The notes under the pieces were generated by a model. It was not told the DNA's origin and did no database searches. It was given only the letters and a program-made list of their open reading frames with translations. Positions 26,317 to 35,200 of a stretch of 64,000 nucleotides of DNA are shown piece by piece (the stretch's first letter is position 1; every line of letters begins with the position of its first letter). Both the position numbers and the translations under genes were made by a program. The DNA is from Zhongshania aquimaris (lineage in GTDB: Bacteria; Pseudomonadota; Gammaproteobacteria; Pseudomonadales; Spongiibacteraceae). The stretch spans positions 248,001 through 312,000 of the forward strand of contig NZ_JAHWDQ010000002.1 of assembly GCF_019312595.1 (NCBI RefSeq), given 5' to 3'.

Positions 26317-27254
26317 GCCAGCTCGGTTTTGCTGTGAAGCTCGCCCAAGAGCTGATCTTTGTGCGTCCACAACTCCGACACCCACTGCTGAAACTCGGCC
26401 CTAAATTGTTGATCGCTCATATAATCACGGCTTAAAAAGCGCGGTGGAATGGTTTGTCTTTCTACGCGAACCACCACTTTGCTTATTTGGCCAGACAAGA
26501 AGTGCCAAAAACTGCGGTCGTCGCTAGGGTAGTGAATCGTAATATTTAAGAGGGTGTGCAATTGCTCGCCCATGGCGCCCAGTACAAAGGCGGCACCGCC
26601 AGCCTTGGGTTTGAGCAAATACCGGTAAGGTGACTCCTGTTGCGCTTGTTTCTCAGGGGTAAAGCGCGTGCCCTCCATGAAATTAAATACCGTGACGGGG
26701 GTGTATTTAAATTTTTCGCAGGCTTTGCGGGTCGTCTCTAAATCCTTGCCTTTTAAGGCCGGATTTTTCTCTATCTCCGCCGGCGAGTAACGTTTCATAA
26801 ATGGAAAGTCCAGAGCCCACCACGCCAGACCAATCACCGGCACCCATATAAGTTGCTGTTTAAGAAAGAACTTGAGCATGGGGATTTTGCGGAAAAGGGC
26901 TTTCTGAGCAACCAGAATATCCGCCCACGACTGGTGATTACAGGTGACGAAATACCAGTCTTTTGGATCGAGTCCGTCTGTCCCTTCGATATCCCATTCA
27001 ATGTTATTTACAACTTCAAGCAGCAGATTGTTAAAACCCACCCATAAATTAGCAATCTCAATGGAGATGATTGTGAACCAGCGCCGAGTCGCTGTTAGCG
27101 GAATAAGCAGTTTAAGAAGCGCTGCAAGTAATAAAAATGGGACTAAGATTAAAGTGGAACAAATGATCAGCAGCATAATCAGGCCGCCGCGTAAGCACTG
27201 GGAGAGAAATGTCAGCATAGTTTCAGGTCTGTAACTATTTATGATGTTGGCCAT
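26313..27254 (-). CDS. Acyltransferase, PlsC/YihG family
   Basis: Inner-membrane 1-acylglycerol-3-phosphate acyltransferase-like protein. The catalytic block NHQSWADI (HxxxxD form) and FMEGTRFT are present. Two hydrophobic helices near the amino terminus (LIMLLIICSTLILVPFLLLA) anchor it. The proposed start, MANIINSYRPE (313 residues), matches the opening of E. coli YihG; the frame continues to a GTG at 27356. It splits the ECF42-YCII group from the second YCII-VOC-DUF1428 group, in the opposite direction. It probably remodels phospholipid acyl chains. Confidence 0.87.
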   Translation of the reverse strand: MANIINSYRPETMLTFLSQCLRGGLIMLLIICSTLILVPFLLLAALLKLLIPLTATRRWFTIISIEIANLWVGFNNLLLEVVNNIEWDIEGTDGLDPKDWYFVTCNHQSWADILVAQKALFRKIPMLKFFLKQQLIWVPVIGLAWWALDFPFMKRYSPAEIEKNPALKGKDLETTRKACEKFKYTPVTVFNFMEGTRFTPEKQAQQESPYRYLLKPKAGGAAFVLGAMGEQLHTLLNITIHYPSDDRSFWHFLSGQISKVVVRVERQTIPPRFLSRDYMSDQQFRAEFQQWVSELWTHKDQLLGELHSKTELA

Positions 27255-27417
27255 TGTAATGCCAATACTGGGTGCGAGTAAAAACTTTGCCGCATGCCTG
27301 ATACCGGACAGATGTGAGGAATAAATATAATTAGGTAGAAAAATAATTCCCACCACCTGTCGAATTAACGCAGTGGGCTTCGACTATAGGTGAATATTGT
27401 TAAATGTGGAGTGATTT

Positions 27418-27846
27418 ATGAAATGCATTGTGTTGATGAAAGCGAGCGCAAGTAGCGAAGCAGGAGAGATGCCAAGTGAGCAATTACTCACCGACATGGG
27501 CGCCTTTAATCAAGAGTTGGTAGAGGCCGGCATTATGTTGAGTGGTGAAGGATTACATCCGACTAGTGCGGGGGTTCGTGTCCACTTTGGCGACGGTGAA
27601 CCCCGCGCAGAGCGCGGCCCCTTCTTGAAAGGCACGGAGCTGATAGCTGGGTTTTGGATGTGGCAGGTCGCATCGATGGAAGAGGCGATAGCCTGGGCTA
27701 AGCGAATTCCCAATACCGACGGCGAACATGGCAATGTTGAAATTCGCCCGGTATTTGAGGCAGAGGATTTTGGTGAAGAATTTACCCCCGAGCTGCAGCA
27801 ACAAGAGGCGCGCTTGCGTGACGCCATGCAGCAACAGCAACAATAA
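27418..27846 (+). CDS. Second YCII/DGPF-domain protein
   Basis: Protein of 142 residues homologous in plan to the one at 25981: MKCIVLMKASASSEAGEMPSE opening, a degenerate DGPF region (PRAERGPFLKGTELIAGFWMWQVASMEEAI) and NVEIRPVFE. The carboxy end is an unusual glutamine-rich tail (QQQEARLRDAMQQQQQ). First gene of a rightward run with VOC and DUF1428 proteins, the typical ECF42-associated set. Confidence 0.87.
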   Translation: MKCIVLMKASASSEAGEMPSEQLLTDMGAFNQELVEAGIMLSGEGLHPTSAGVRVHFGDGEPRAERGPFLKGTELIAGFWMWQVASMEEAIAWAKRIPNTDGEHGNVEIRPVFEAEDFGEEFTPELQQQEARLRDAMQQQQQ

Positions 27847-27872
27847 TTTGAGTAAATCTAAGGACCTTAACT

Positions 27873-28304
27873 ATGAAAATTAATCCCTATTTGAATTTTG
27901 CCGGTAACTGTCGGCAGGCCTTTGAATTTTACGCTGCGTGCTTGGGGCTTGAGCCCGTAATTATGGCCGTGGCGGAAACGCCTGCCGCTGAGCACTTTCC
28001 CGCAGATAGCCAGCATCATGTCATGCACGCCCAAATTGATAACGGCAATGGCTTGACCCTAATGGGCTGCGACGCACCTGCAGAAATGTACGAGCGACCT
28101 GCGGGTACGAGTGTGGCCATTCAGGCCGACACTGTCGCTGAGGCTGAGCGCGTGTTTGCGGCGCTGTCAGAGGGGGGCAGTATCACTATGCCAATAGCAG
28201 AAACTTTTTGGTCGCAGCGTTTTGGCGCTTTTGTCGATCAGTTTGGCATTTCGTGGATGGTAAATGGACCCGCGCCCATCGGTGCAGAATCTGATTGCGC
28301 TTAA
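27873..28304 (+). CDS. VOC-family protein (PhnB/glyoxalase-like)
   Basis: Protein of 143 residues in the vicinal-oxygen-chelate superfamily, close to the PhnB-like group: MKINPYLNFAGNCRQAFEFYAACLG, HVMHAQIDNGNGLTLMGCD, and the ending FWSQRFGAFVDQFGISWMVNG. Such proteins bind metals and small ligands, but many have no known reaction. It lies 26 bases after the YCII gene and 19 before the DUF1428 gene, in one operon. Confidence 0.9.
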   Translation: MKINPYLNFAGNCRQAFEFYAACLGLEPVIMAVAETPAAEHFPADSQHHVMHAQIDNGNGLTLMGCDAPAEMYERPAGTSVAIQADTVAEAERVFAALSEGGSITMPIAETFWSQRFGAFVDQFGISWMVNGPAPIGAESDCA

Positions 28305-28323
28305 CACCTTAGGAGACAGAGCG

Positions 28324-28683
28324 ATGAATTACGTTGATGGATTTGTATTGCCGGTGCCAGAGAAAAACCTTGATGCCTACTTTGAAATAGCCAGAAAAGC
28401 AGGTGAAATCTGGAAGGAGCTAGGAGCCTTAGAGTATATTGAATGTGTGGCGGACGATGTAAAAACCGGCGTGCACACCTCCTTTCCGCAAAGCGTAAAG
28501 TTAGAGGAAGGTGAAGTGGTGGTGTTTTCTTATATTGTGTATGCCTCGCGGGAAGACCGTGATCGCATTAACGACGCAGTGATGAAAGACCCGCGCATAG
28601 AAGCCATGATGGGGCCAGATGCAATGCCCTTTGATGGCAAGCGTATGATCTTCGGCGGTTTCAAAACGCGGGTGGCGATGTAG
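28324..28683 (+). CDS. DUF1428 family protein
   Basis: Protein of 119 residues starting MNYVDGFVLPVPEKNLDAYFEIARKAGEI, typical of DUF1428 (RNA signal recognition particle-like in old annotation). Conserved pieces are ALEYIECVADD, FPQSVKLEEGEVVVFSYIVY and the end PFDGKRMIFGGFK. The ATG at 28324 has AGGAGACAG just upstream; the longer frame back to 28264 overlaps the VOC gene and is rejected. DUF1428 is often found with YCII and VOC genes. A dimeric ferredoxin-like fold is probable; its function is unknown. Confidence 0.9.
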   Translation: MNYVDGFVLPVPEKNLDAYFEIARKAGEIWKELGALEYIECVADDVKTGVHTSFPQSVKLEEGEVVVFSYIVYASREDRDRINDAVMKDPRIEAMMGPDAMPFDGKRMIFGGFKTRVAM

Positions 28684-28762
28684 CCGACCGTATTTCCTTT
28701 TGCACAAGATGGTAAAGCTTGATAGCTTCAAGTTGTTTTGTTGTCTATGCGGAAGGTGATCA

Positions 28763-30157
28763 ATGCCGTTTAGCGTCAATATCGGTCATCAACATTATGT
28801 GTTTGCTGATCTAAAAACCTTGCTCGCCAAGGCTACACCGGCACGCTCCGGTGATAGCCTTGCGGGCATCGCCGCTACTAGTAATGAAGAGCGGGTAGCG
28901 GCGCAATATACCTTGGCTGATTTACCTCTGCGCCATTTTCTCAACGATGTTGTTATTCCCTACGAAGACGACGAAGTCACTCGACTCATCATAGATAGCC
29001 ACAGTGCGCAGGCTTTTCAGCTGGTGTCCCATCTTACCGTTGGTGGTTTTCGCGACTGGCTCTTGTCGGATGTCGCAACGACTGAATCACTGCGCGGCCT
29101 GGCGCCAGGCTTAACGCCGGAAATGGTCGCGGCGGTGAGCAAATTAATGCGGGTGCAAGATCTGATTCTGGTCGCCAAAAAATGCGAAGTGATTACCCGA
29201 TTTCGCAATACCATTGGCTTGGCCAATCACTTTTCGACACGGCTGCAACCCAACCATCCCAGTGATGATGCTGCCGGCATTGCCGCAAGTATTGTTGATG
29301 GCCTGTTATACGCCAGTGGCGATGCAGTCATTGGGATTAATCCCGCTTCAGACAATACCCAAACCGTCACGCGTCTTTTGCATTTATTAGATGACGTCAT
29401 TACACGCTTTGACATACCGACCCAATCTTGCGTGCTCACCCACGTCACCACCACGCTGGAATTAATCAATCGGGGGGCGCCCGTTGATCTGGTCTTTCAA
29501 TCGATTGCGGGCAGCCAGGCAGCGAATACTAGCTTTGGTGTGAACTTGGCGATATTGGCGGAAGCCCAATCTGCCGCTCACGCATTACAGCGTGGCACCG
29601 TTGGCAATAATGTGATGTATTTTGAAACCGGCCAAGGTAGCGCGCTGTCGGCCAATGCCCATTGCGGTGTTGATCAGCAAACCCTCGAAGTCCGCGCCTA
29701 TGCGGTTGCTCGCGCGTTCTCGCCGCTGTTGGTAAATACCGTGGTCGGTTTTATTGGCCCAGAATATTTATACAACGGTAAGCAAATTATTCGCGCCGGC
29801 CTAGAGGATCATTTTTGTGGCAAATTACTTGGCCTGCCTATGGGCTGCGATATCTGCTATACCAATCATGCCGAAGCTGATCAAGACGATATGGATATGC
29901 TGCTCACCCAGTTTGCAGCGGCCGGCGGCAGTTTTATCATGGGTATTCCCGGTGCCGACGACATTATGCTCAATTACCAAACAACCTCTTTTCACGATGC
30001 TTTATATATTCGGCGGCTACTAAACTTGCCACCGGCCCCCGAGTTTTTTCAGTGGTTACAGACATCAGAGATTATGGATGAGCGCGGTGTTTTGTTTTCA
30101 GGGGCAGCGCTACCGCCGCGCTTCGCCCGAGCATTAGTGCTGCCGGGGGCGTCATGA
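28763..30157 (+). CDS. eutB: Ethanolamine ammonia-lyase large subunit
   Basis: Catalytic alpha subunit of the adenosylcobalamin-dependent lyase that splits ethanolamine into acetaldehyde and ammonia. Family landmarks are FADLKTLLAKATPARSGDSLAGIAA, FRNTIGLANHFSTRLQPNHP, DAVIGINPASDN, YFETGQGSALSANAHCGVDQQT and GLPMGCDICYTNHAEADQDDM. Full length at 464 residues. It overlaps eutC by four bases. There are no microcompartment shells, EutA reactivase or cobalamin transferase nearby, so the pair probably serves simple nitrogen or carbon scavenging. Confidence 0.96.
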   Translation: MPFSVNIGHQHYVFADLKTLLAKATPARSGDSLAGIAATSNEERVAAQYTLADLPLRHFLNDVVIPYEDDEVTRLIIDSHSAQAFQLVSHLTVGGFRDWLLSDVATTESLRGLAPGLTPEMVAAVSKLMRVQDLILVAKKCEVITRFRNTIGLANHFSTRLQPNHPSDDAAGIAASIVDGLLYASGDAVIGINPASDNTQTVTRLLHLLDDVITRFDIPTQSCVLTHVTTTLELINRGAPVDLVFQSIAGSQAANTSFGVNLAILAEAQSAAHALQRGTVGNNVMYFETGQGSALSANAHCGVDQQTLEVRAYAVARAFSPLLVNTVVGFIGPEYLYNGKQIIRAGLEDHFCGKLLGLPMGCDICYTNHAEADQDDMDMLLTQFAAAGGSFIMGIPGADDIMLNYQTTSFHDALYIRRLLNLPPAPEFFQWLQTSEIMDERGVLFSGAALPPRFARALVLPGAS

Positions 30158-30957
30158 GCGACACTAAAAAAGATAGTTGGCATGACTTGCAGGCTTACAC
30201 ATCGGCTCGCATCGCCCAGGGCCGAAGCGGTGTTTCACTGCCAATTGCCGCGAATTTAAAGTTCCAGTTAGATCACGCTCGCGCCCGTGACGCGGTGCAT
30301 ACCGCTTTTAATATTCATTCATTTATAGACTCATATTTAGCCGCTTTTCCCAGCGCTGATGCGCCGCTATGTGTGGCGAGTTCGGCTGATAGCCGTGGCC
30401 AATATTTGCAGCGGCCAGACTTGGGACGTCAACTACCCGAAGCGCAATGGCAACAATTACGTCAATCGCTGAAGAGCGAGGGTGGCAGCGATATTGCCGT
30501 TGTTGTCGCTGACGGGCTATCGTCGGCGGCGGTTCAACGTCACGCCCTGCCCCTGCTTGCCTTGCTGCTTCCCGCTATAGCTAATCAAGGTTTTAGTCTG
30601 GCGCCCCTGTGTCTCGCAACGCAGGCGCGGGTCGCTCTGGGTGATGATATTGGCGAGGCCATAAAGGCAAAATTACTTGTTATGTTGATTGGTGAGCGAC
30701 CGGGTTTGAGTTCGCCAGACAGTCTTGGCATGTATATAACCTATTCGCCGCAGAGAGCTCGCACAGATGCTCAGCGCAACTGTATTTCAAATATACGCGA
30801 CGGCGGCCATAGTTATCAGCAGGCCTGCGATACCGGGATCTACTTAATAGCGGCAGCAATGGAAAAAGCTCAAACTGGCATCAGCTTGAAAGACGAGTCG
30901 ATGCTACTAGACAGTCCGACAACTACGGCTATCCCATTTTTAAAACCCAGTGCTTAA
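30154..30957 (+). CDS. eutC: Ethanolamine ammonia-lyase small subunit
   Basis: Beta subunit that helps bind adenosylcobalamin. Landmarks are TSARIAQGRSGVSLPIAANLKFQLDHARARDAVH, VVADGLSSAAVQRHALPLL, LIGERPGLSSPDSLGMYITYSP and RNCISNIRDGGHSYQQA. At 267 residues it is normal. It starts within the last codons of eutB (ATGA overlap), indicating coupled translation. Confidence 0.95.
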   Translation: MSDTKKDSWHDLQAYTSARIAQGRSGVSLPIAANLKFQLDHARARDAVHTAFNIHSFIDSYLAAFPSADAPLCVASSADSRGQYLQRPDLGRQLPEAQWQQLRQSLKSEGGSDIAVVVADGLSSAAVQRHALPLLALLLPAIANQGFSLAPLCLATQARVALGDDIGEAIKAKLLVMLIGERPGLSSPDSLGMYITYSPQRARTDAQRNCISNIRDGGHSYQQACDTGIYLIAAAMEKAQTGISLKDESMLLDSPTTTAIPFLKPSA

Positions 30958-31144
30958 GGATAAGCGCACCATAAGGACAAGCCCGTATGGGCGCTAAGAC
31001 ACTTCCCCTTCACAATCAAATTTGCAGAAATAGTGCTGCACACTTGACACATTCTCGGCAATTTTTATTGCCAATAAGTGGCTCTTCTACGCGAGAGTCA
31101 TGTCTAGGGAAGTTGTAAAGTTGCTTGATTAACTGGGTGCAGAA

Positions 31145-32161
31145 ATGCGTCTCCAGAGATTGCTTGTGAGAGGTGCATTAGTGGAAACCCCAAGAACTCC
31201 TGACGGTGAAGATAGGCGCATAGCGGCTTTGCGAGCTCTGGATGTCTTAGATACGCCGATGGAGGAGCGTTTCGACCGCATTACCCGCTTTGCAAGTCAG
31301 TTGTTTGACGTCCCAATCGCTTTGGTAAGTTTAATAGATCAAGATCGCCAGTGGTTTAAATCTGCTATGGGACTAGATGTCCGAGAGACGTCTCGTGCAA
31401 TTTCCTTTTGTGGACACACCATACTCACGCGTAAAATTCTTCTTACACCAGATGCTCTAATTGATAGTCGCTTTTCAGATAATCCTTTGGTGCGAGGAGC
31501 GCCTTATATTCGCTTCTATGCCGGGTGTCCAATATATGCTGAATGCGGATCAGCGCTGGGAAGTTTGTGCTTGATCGATACCAAACCGCGTGTTCTTTCA
31601 GAGACGGATTTACATGCGCTGCGGGATTTAGCGCTAATGGTTGAGCGCGAATTACAAAGGCCAGAGTCGAATATACTGGATGAAAAAACCAGTATCTGTA
31701 ATCGCAATGGCTTTTCACTTTTGGCTGAAAAGGGCTTAGATCTTTGTGCTCGCCGAATGACTCCAGCATCCATGGTATTTATAGAAATAGATGGGCTCAA
31801 CGACGACAAGGAAAGTAAAGAGACAGATAGAATACTTTATCAGTTCAGCGAGTATTTGAACTGCCATCTAGATCATTCAGCATTAGTCGCTCGAGTAGAG
31901 AAAAATCAGTTTGTTGCGCTTTTAATTGACGCTTCCGCCGCTGCTGCTGAATTGGCGATGATCAATTTCAAGGCGGCTATTGAGGCCTTGCATATCCGTG
32001 AAAACTGGAAGTACTTACTTCGGTTTAGTCACGGCGTAGCTGAATTCAATACAAATAAACATCCTACGGTCGACAAGCTAATTACCGATGCCGATATTGC
32101 GATGTACGATAATAAAAAGCAAAGGCGTTATGCCGATAGAGCAAACGAAGCTGTAAATTAA
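31145..32161 (+). CDS. GAF domain protein with degenerate GGDEF domain
   Basis: Signalling protein of 338 residues. The GAF domain spans about 25-180 (ITRFASQLFDVPIALVSLIDQDRQWFKSAMGL, SFCGHTIL, IRFYAGCPI, GSLCLIDTKPR). The carboxy part (about 180-330) follows a diguanylate cyclase fold (SICNRNGFSLL, MVFIEIDGLNDDKESK, ITDADIAMYDNKKQ). In it the GGDEF loop is replaced by VEKNQF, so cyclic-di-GMP synthesis is unlikely. A possible promoter is TTGACA at 31044-31049 with a GGCAAT-TTTT-ATTGCC hairpin downstream. It is convergent with the hybrid kinase, 41 bases apart, and may act with it. Confidence 0.83.
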   Translation: MRLQRLLVRGALVETPRTPDGEDRRIAALRALDVLDTPMEERFDRITRFASQLFDVPIALVSLIDQDRQWFKSAMGLDVRETSRAISFCGHTILTRKILLTPDALIDSRFSDNPLVRGAPYIRFYAGCPIYAECGSALGSLCLIDTKPRVLSETDLHALRDLALMVERELQRPESNILDEKTSICNRNGFSLLAEKGLDLCARRMTPASMVFIEIDGLNDDKESKETDRILYQFSEYLNCHLDHSALVARVEKNQFVALLIDASAAAAELAMINFKAAIEALHIRENWKYLLRFSHGVAEFNTNKHPTVDKLITDADIAMYDNKKQRRYADRANEAVN

Positions 32162-32202
32162 TTGTTATTCTAAGCATGACATTTTCATACGAACTATCAT
32201 CG

Positions 32203-35200
32203 TTACGCCCGTGATATCCGCGCGATATTAAACTTAATTTTACTAATTGCGTCTCTAAAATTTATTGGCTTTGCAATATGATCGCTCATGCCCGCTTCAA
32301 GACAGGCGTCGATATCAGTGGGAAAGACATTCGCCGTCATTGCCAGTATCGGTACGCGATCGTACTGTGGCATGTTGCGAATTATCCGTGTAGTTTCTAA
32401 GCCGTTTATGTCGGGCATTTCCATGTCCATCAAAATAAGATCAGGAACTAAGCCATCATTTAATTTTCGAATTGCCGCTTTTCCTCCGCTTACTGCGGTA
32501 ACCGTGGCGCCACTTTGTTTTAACATTTCAGTGGCGATTACTAGATTTATTTCGGTGTCATCAACCACTAAAATAGTAAGATCTCTAAGTTGAGATACAG
32601 AGTTCACTCCCGGTGTGAGCTTCTTTTCCGCTAAATTGCTATCGCCAATATCCTCCAGCAAGCTGCAAATTTGTTTGGGCGTAGCGGGTAAGCAAATTAG
32701 TCCGCGACCATGATCCGAATCCCACGCAGTCACTTCGCCGCTTTTGTGCGGTTTAGTTGCAATTAAGCGCGGCGCTGTTTTGCCTGGCAATAGCAAGGAG
32801 ATTGTGTACTGAACGGTATCTGATTCAAGCATACCGGCATCAATAATCGCCGCTGAGAAGGTATTTCCCTCCTTAATTTCGACAAGTTCATTAATAAAAT
32901 CGGCTTCCGAGTGCACTGTGACCACTGTAGCGCCAAAGTCATCGAGCATCTGTTGCAGATTATTACGATACAAACTATTGCTCTGAGCTAGCAAAATTCG
33001 ATATCCGGATAAACTCATCGAGGTATAAGTTTTATTATCGAACGAGGTATAGGGCAATGAGAGAGAAAATTTAAATACGCTACCTTGGCCAAGCTGGCTA
33101 TTAACAGATATCTCACCACCCATCATATTGATTAATCGCTGGCTGATTGAAAGACCCAAGCCGCTGCCACCAAACCGTCTACTGGTTGAATCTTCGGCTT
33201 GTTGAAAACTAGAAAATATTCTTCCTTGCATCGACTTTTCAATGCCAATGCCGGAATCTTCAACTGAAAATTCTAAAGTGCTATGCGTTAGTGATTTGTC
33301 GCATACCTTAACTCGGAGTATGACATGGCCTTCATTGGTGAACTTTATCGCGTTGCTAAGAAGATTCATTAGCACTTGCTTTAGGCGCAAATCGTCGCAG
33401 AAAAACAGTCCTGGCAATACAGAGGGTATGTCGAATAGTACGGCTATATTTTTTTCGCGACCGCTGCCAGCAATAATTGCAATCACTTCCTGCATTAGTA
33501 AATCTAGGTCTATATTGCGGGGCGCTAAATCTATTTTGTTTGCTTCAATCTTGGAATAATCAAGGATATCGTTTAGCAATAGCAGAAGTGAATTTGCAGC
33601 AGTAGCTGCGCGATTGACAAAGTTATTCTGGCGATCATTCAGTTCTGACTGCTGCAGTAGTTGAAGCATACCGAGAACGGCATTTAACGGTGTTCTAATA
33701 TCGTGGCTCATATTGGCGAGAAAACTCGATTTTGCTGAGCTTGCAGATTCCGCTAATTCCTTGGCTTGGCGCAAGTTTCGCTCTAGCTCAACTTCTGATG
33801 TGATGTCGCGATTGAATCCCGCTACTTTAATAATACTGCCATCAACATCTCTTTCTAAAGCACCTCGCGCTTGAATATAGCGGATGTTACCGCTAGGTAG
33901 CGATAGACGGAATATCGGGTCATACTCTCCGAGCTCTGCTATCGCGTCGTGTAAACTTTTTTCTGCTGCCTCTACGTCTTCAGGATGTACCCGTGAACGC
34001 CAATGTTCGTAATTCAAGCCATTTTGATTTAATGCTGTGGGCCATTCATACAGCGCAAACATTTTGTCATTCCAGTCAAGGGAATTGTCTTCAAGCGTCC
34101 ACGTCCACACCCCTAATTCTGCAACGGTAGTGGCTTGCAAAATCTTACTATTGGACGCTTCAATATCCCTTCTATGCTGGCTTTCCTTTGTGACATCGGT
34201 CGCGATGATCAAATAGCCAGAAGGGCTGTTTGCTTCGTTTAACATTGTACTAACAGCGACATTACCGACAAATATGGCATCGCCGTTTTTGCGGAAGCGC
34301 CACTCCCTGCGCTCATGGAGTTTTTCGGTGGCGAGATGAGTTAATACGCGAATATCATCATTACTATCGTGTAGGTCGATGCCAAGCTCTTTGCTTCTTA
34401 ACTCTAGATCCTTTCTTAGAATAAAACTCTGGATAGAAGCCTTGTTTACAACCTCCTCCGAGCTATAGCCTAATAGGTTTTCTGCACCGGCATTAAAAAA
34501 GCGAACAACACCATCTAAATGTGTAGTTATAATGGCTACCCCCGAAGCGGAGTCCATTATATTTTGCAGCAAACTATTGAGCTCGGTTAACTCTGAGGTT
34601 CTACGTTTAACTTGTTCGTCTAACTTAATATTCAGCGCATTTATCGTTGCTGACTGCGCCTTTTGGACGGTGATATTTTTAACAAGCCAAGAATATCCTG
34701 TGGTGTTTGTACCACTAATGACAAAGGGAGATCGGGTAACGGCAACATCTATTGGTGTATCTGTTTTGCAGTACCACAGGGCGTCGTAGCTTATTGCGCT
34801 GTTTTCCGCAGTGCTCTCCTCGGATTGGGTGTCCATATTTTGAACACCGCTTTCTTTCACTAATGCAAAGAGCGATGCCCCAATCGCTTCACTGCGGCTA
34901 AACCCTAAGTTTTCTGTTGCGCCAAAATTCCAACTGTTAATTACGCCATTTAAGTCGGTACCAATTATGGTGTCGGCTGATGACTCTACGATTTTAGCCA
35001 GCTTTTCTTGTTCTTCAATAACTTGCTGCCGTATCTGCCGCTGAGCACTTAAAACGCCTAGTAAGGTGGCTAGTAGAAAGGAAATAATTGCGCCTAGCCC
35101 GAGTACTTTAGATCCAGGGAAGAGTGCTAAGCTGTCAATAAATGCGGGTTTAACTAATAGCTCTTGCTGCCATACGCGGCCAAAAACGCGTATGGTGCGT

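Noticed and set aside
30986-31114. Short plus-strand frame (about 42 residues) after eutC
   Set aside because: No ribosome-binding site, and it spans the promoter candidate of the GAF gene.
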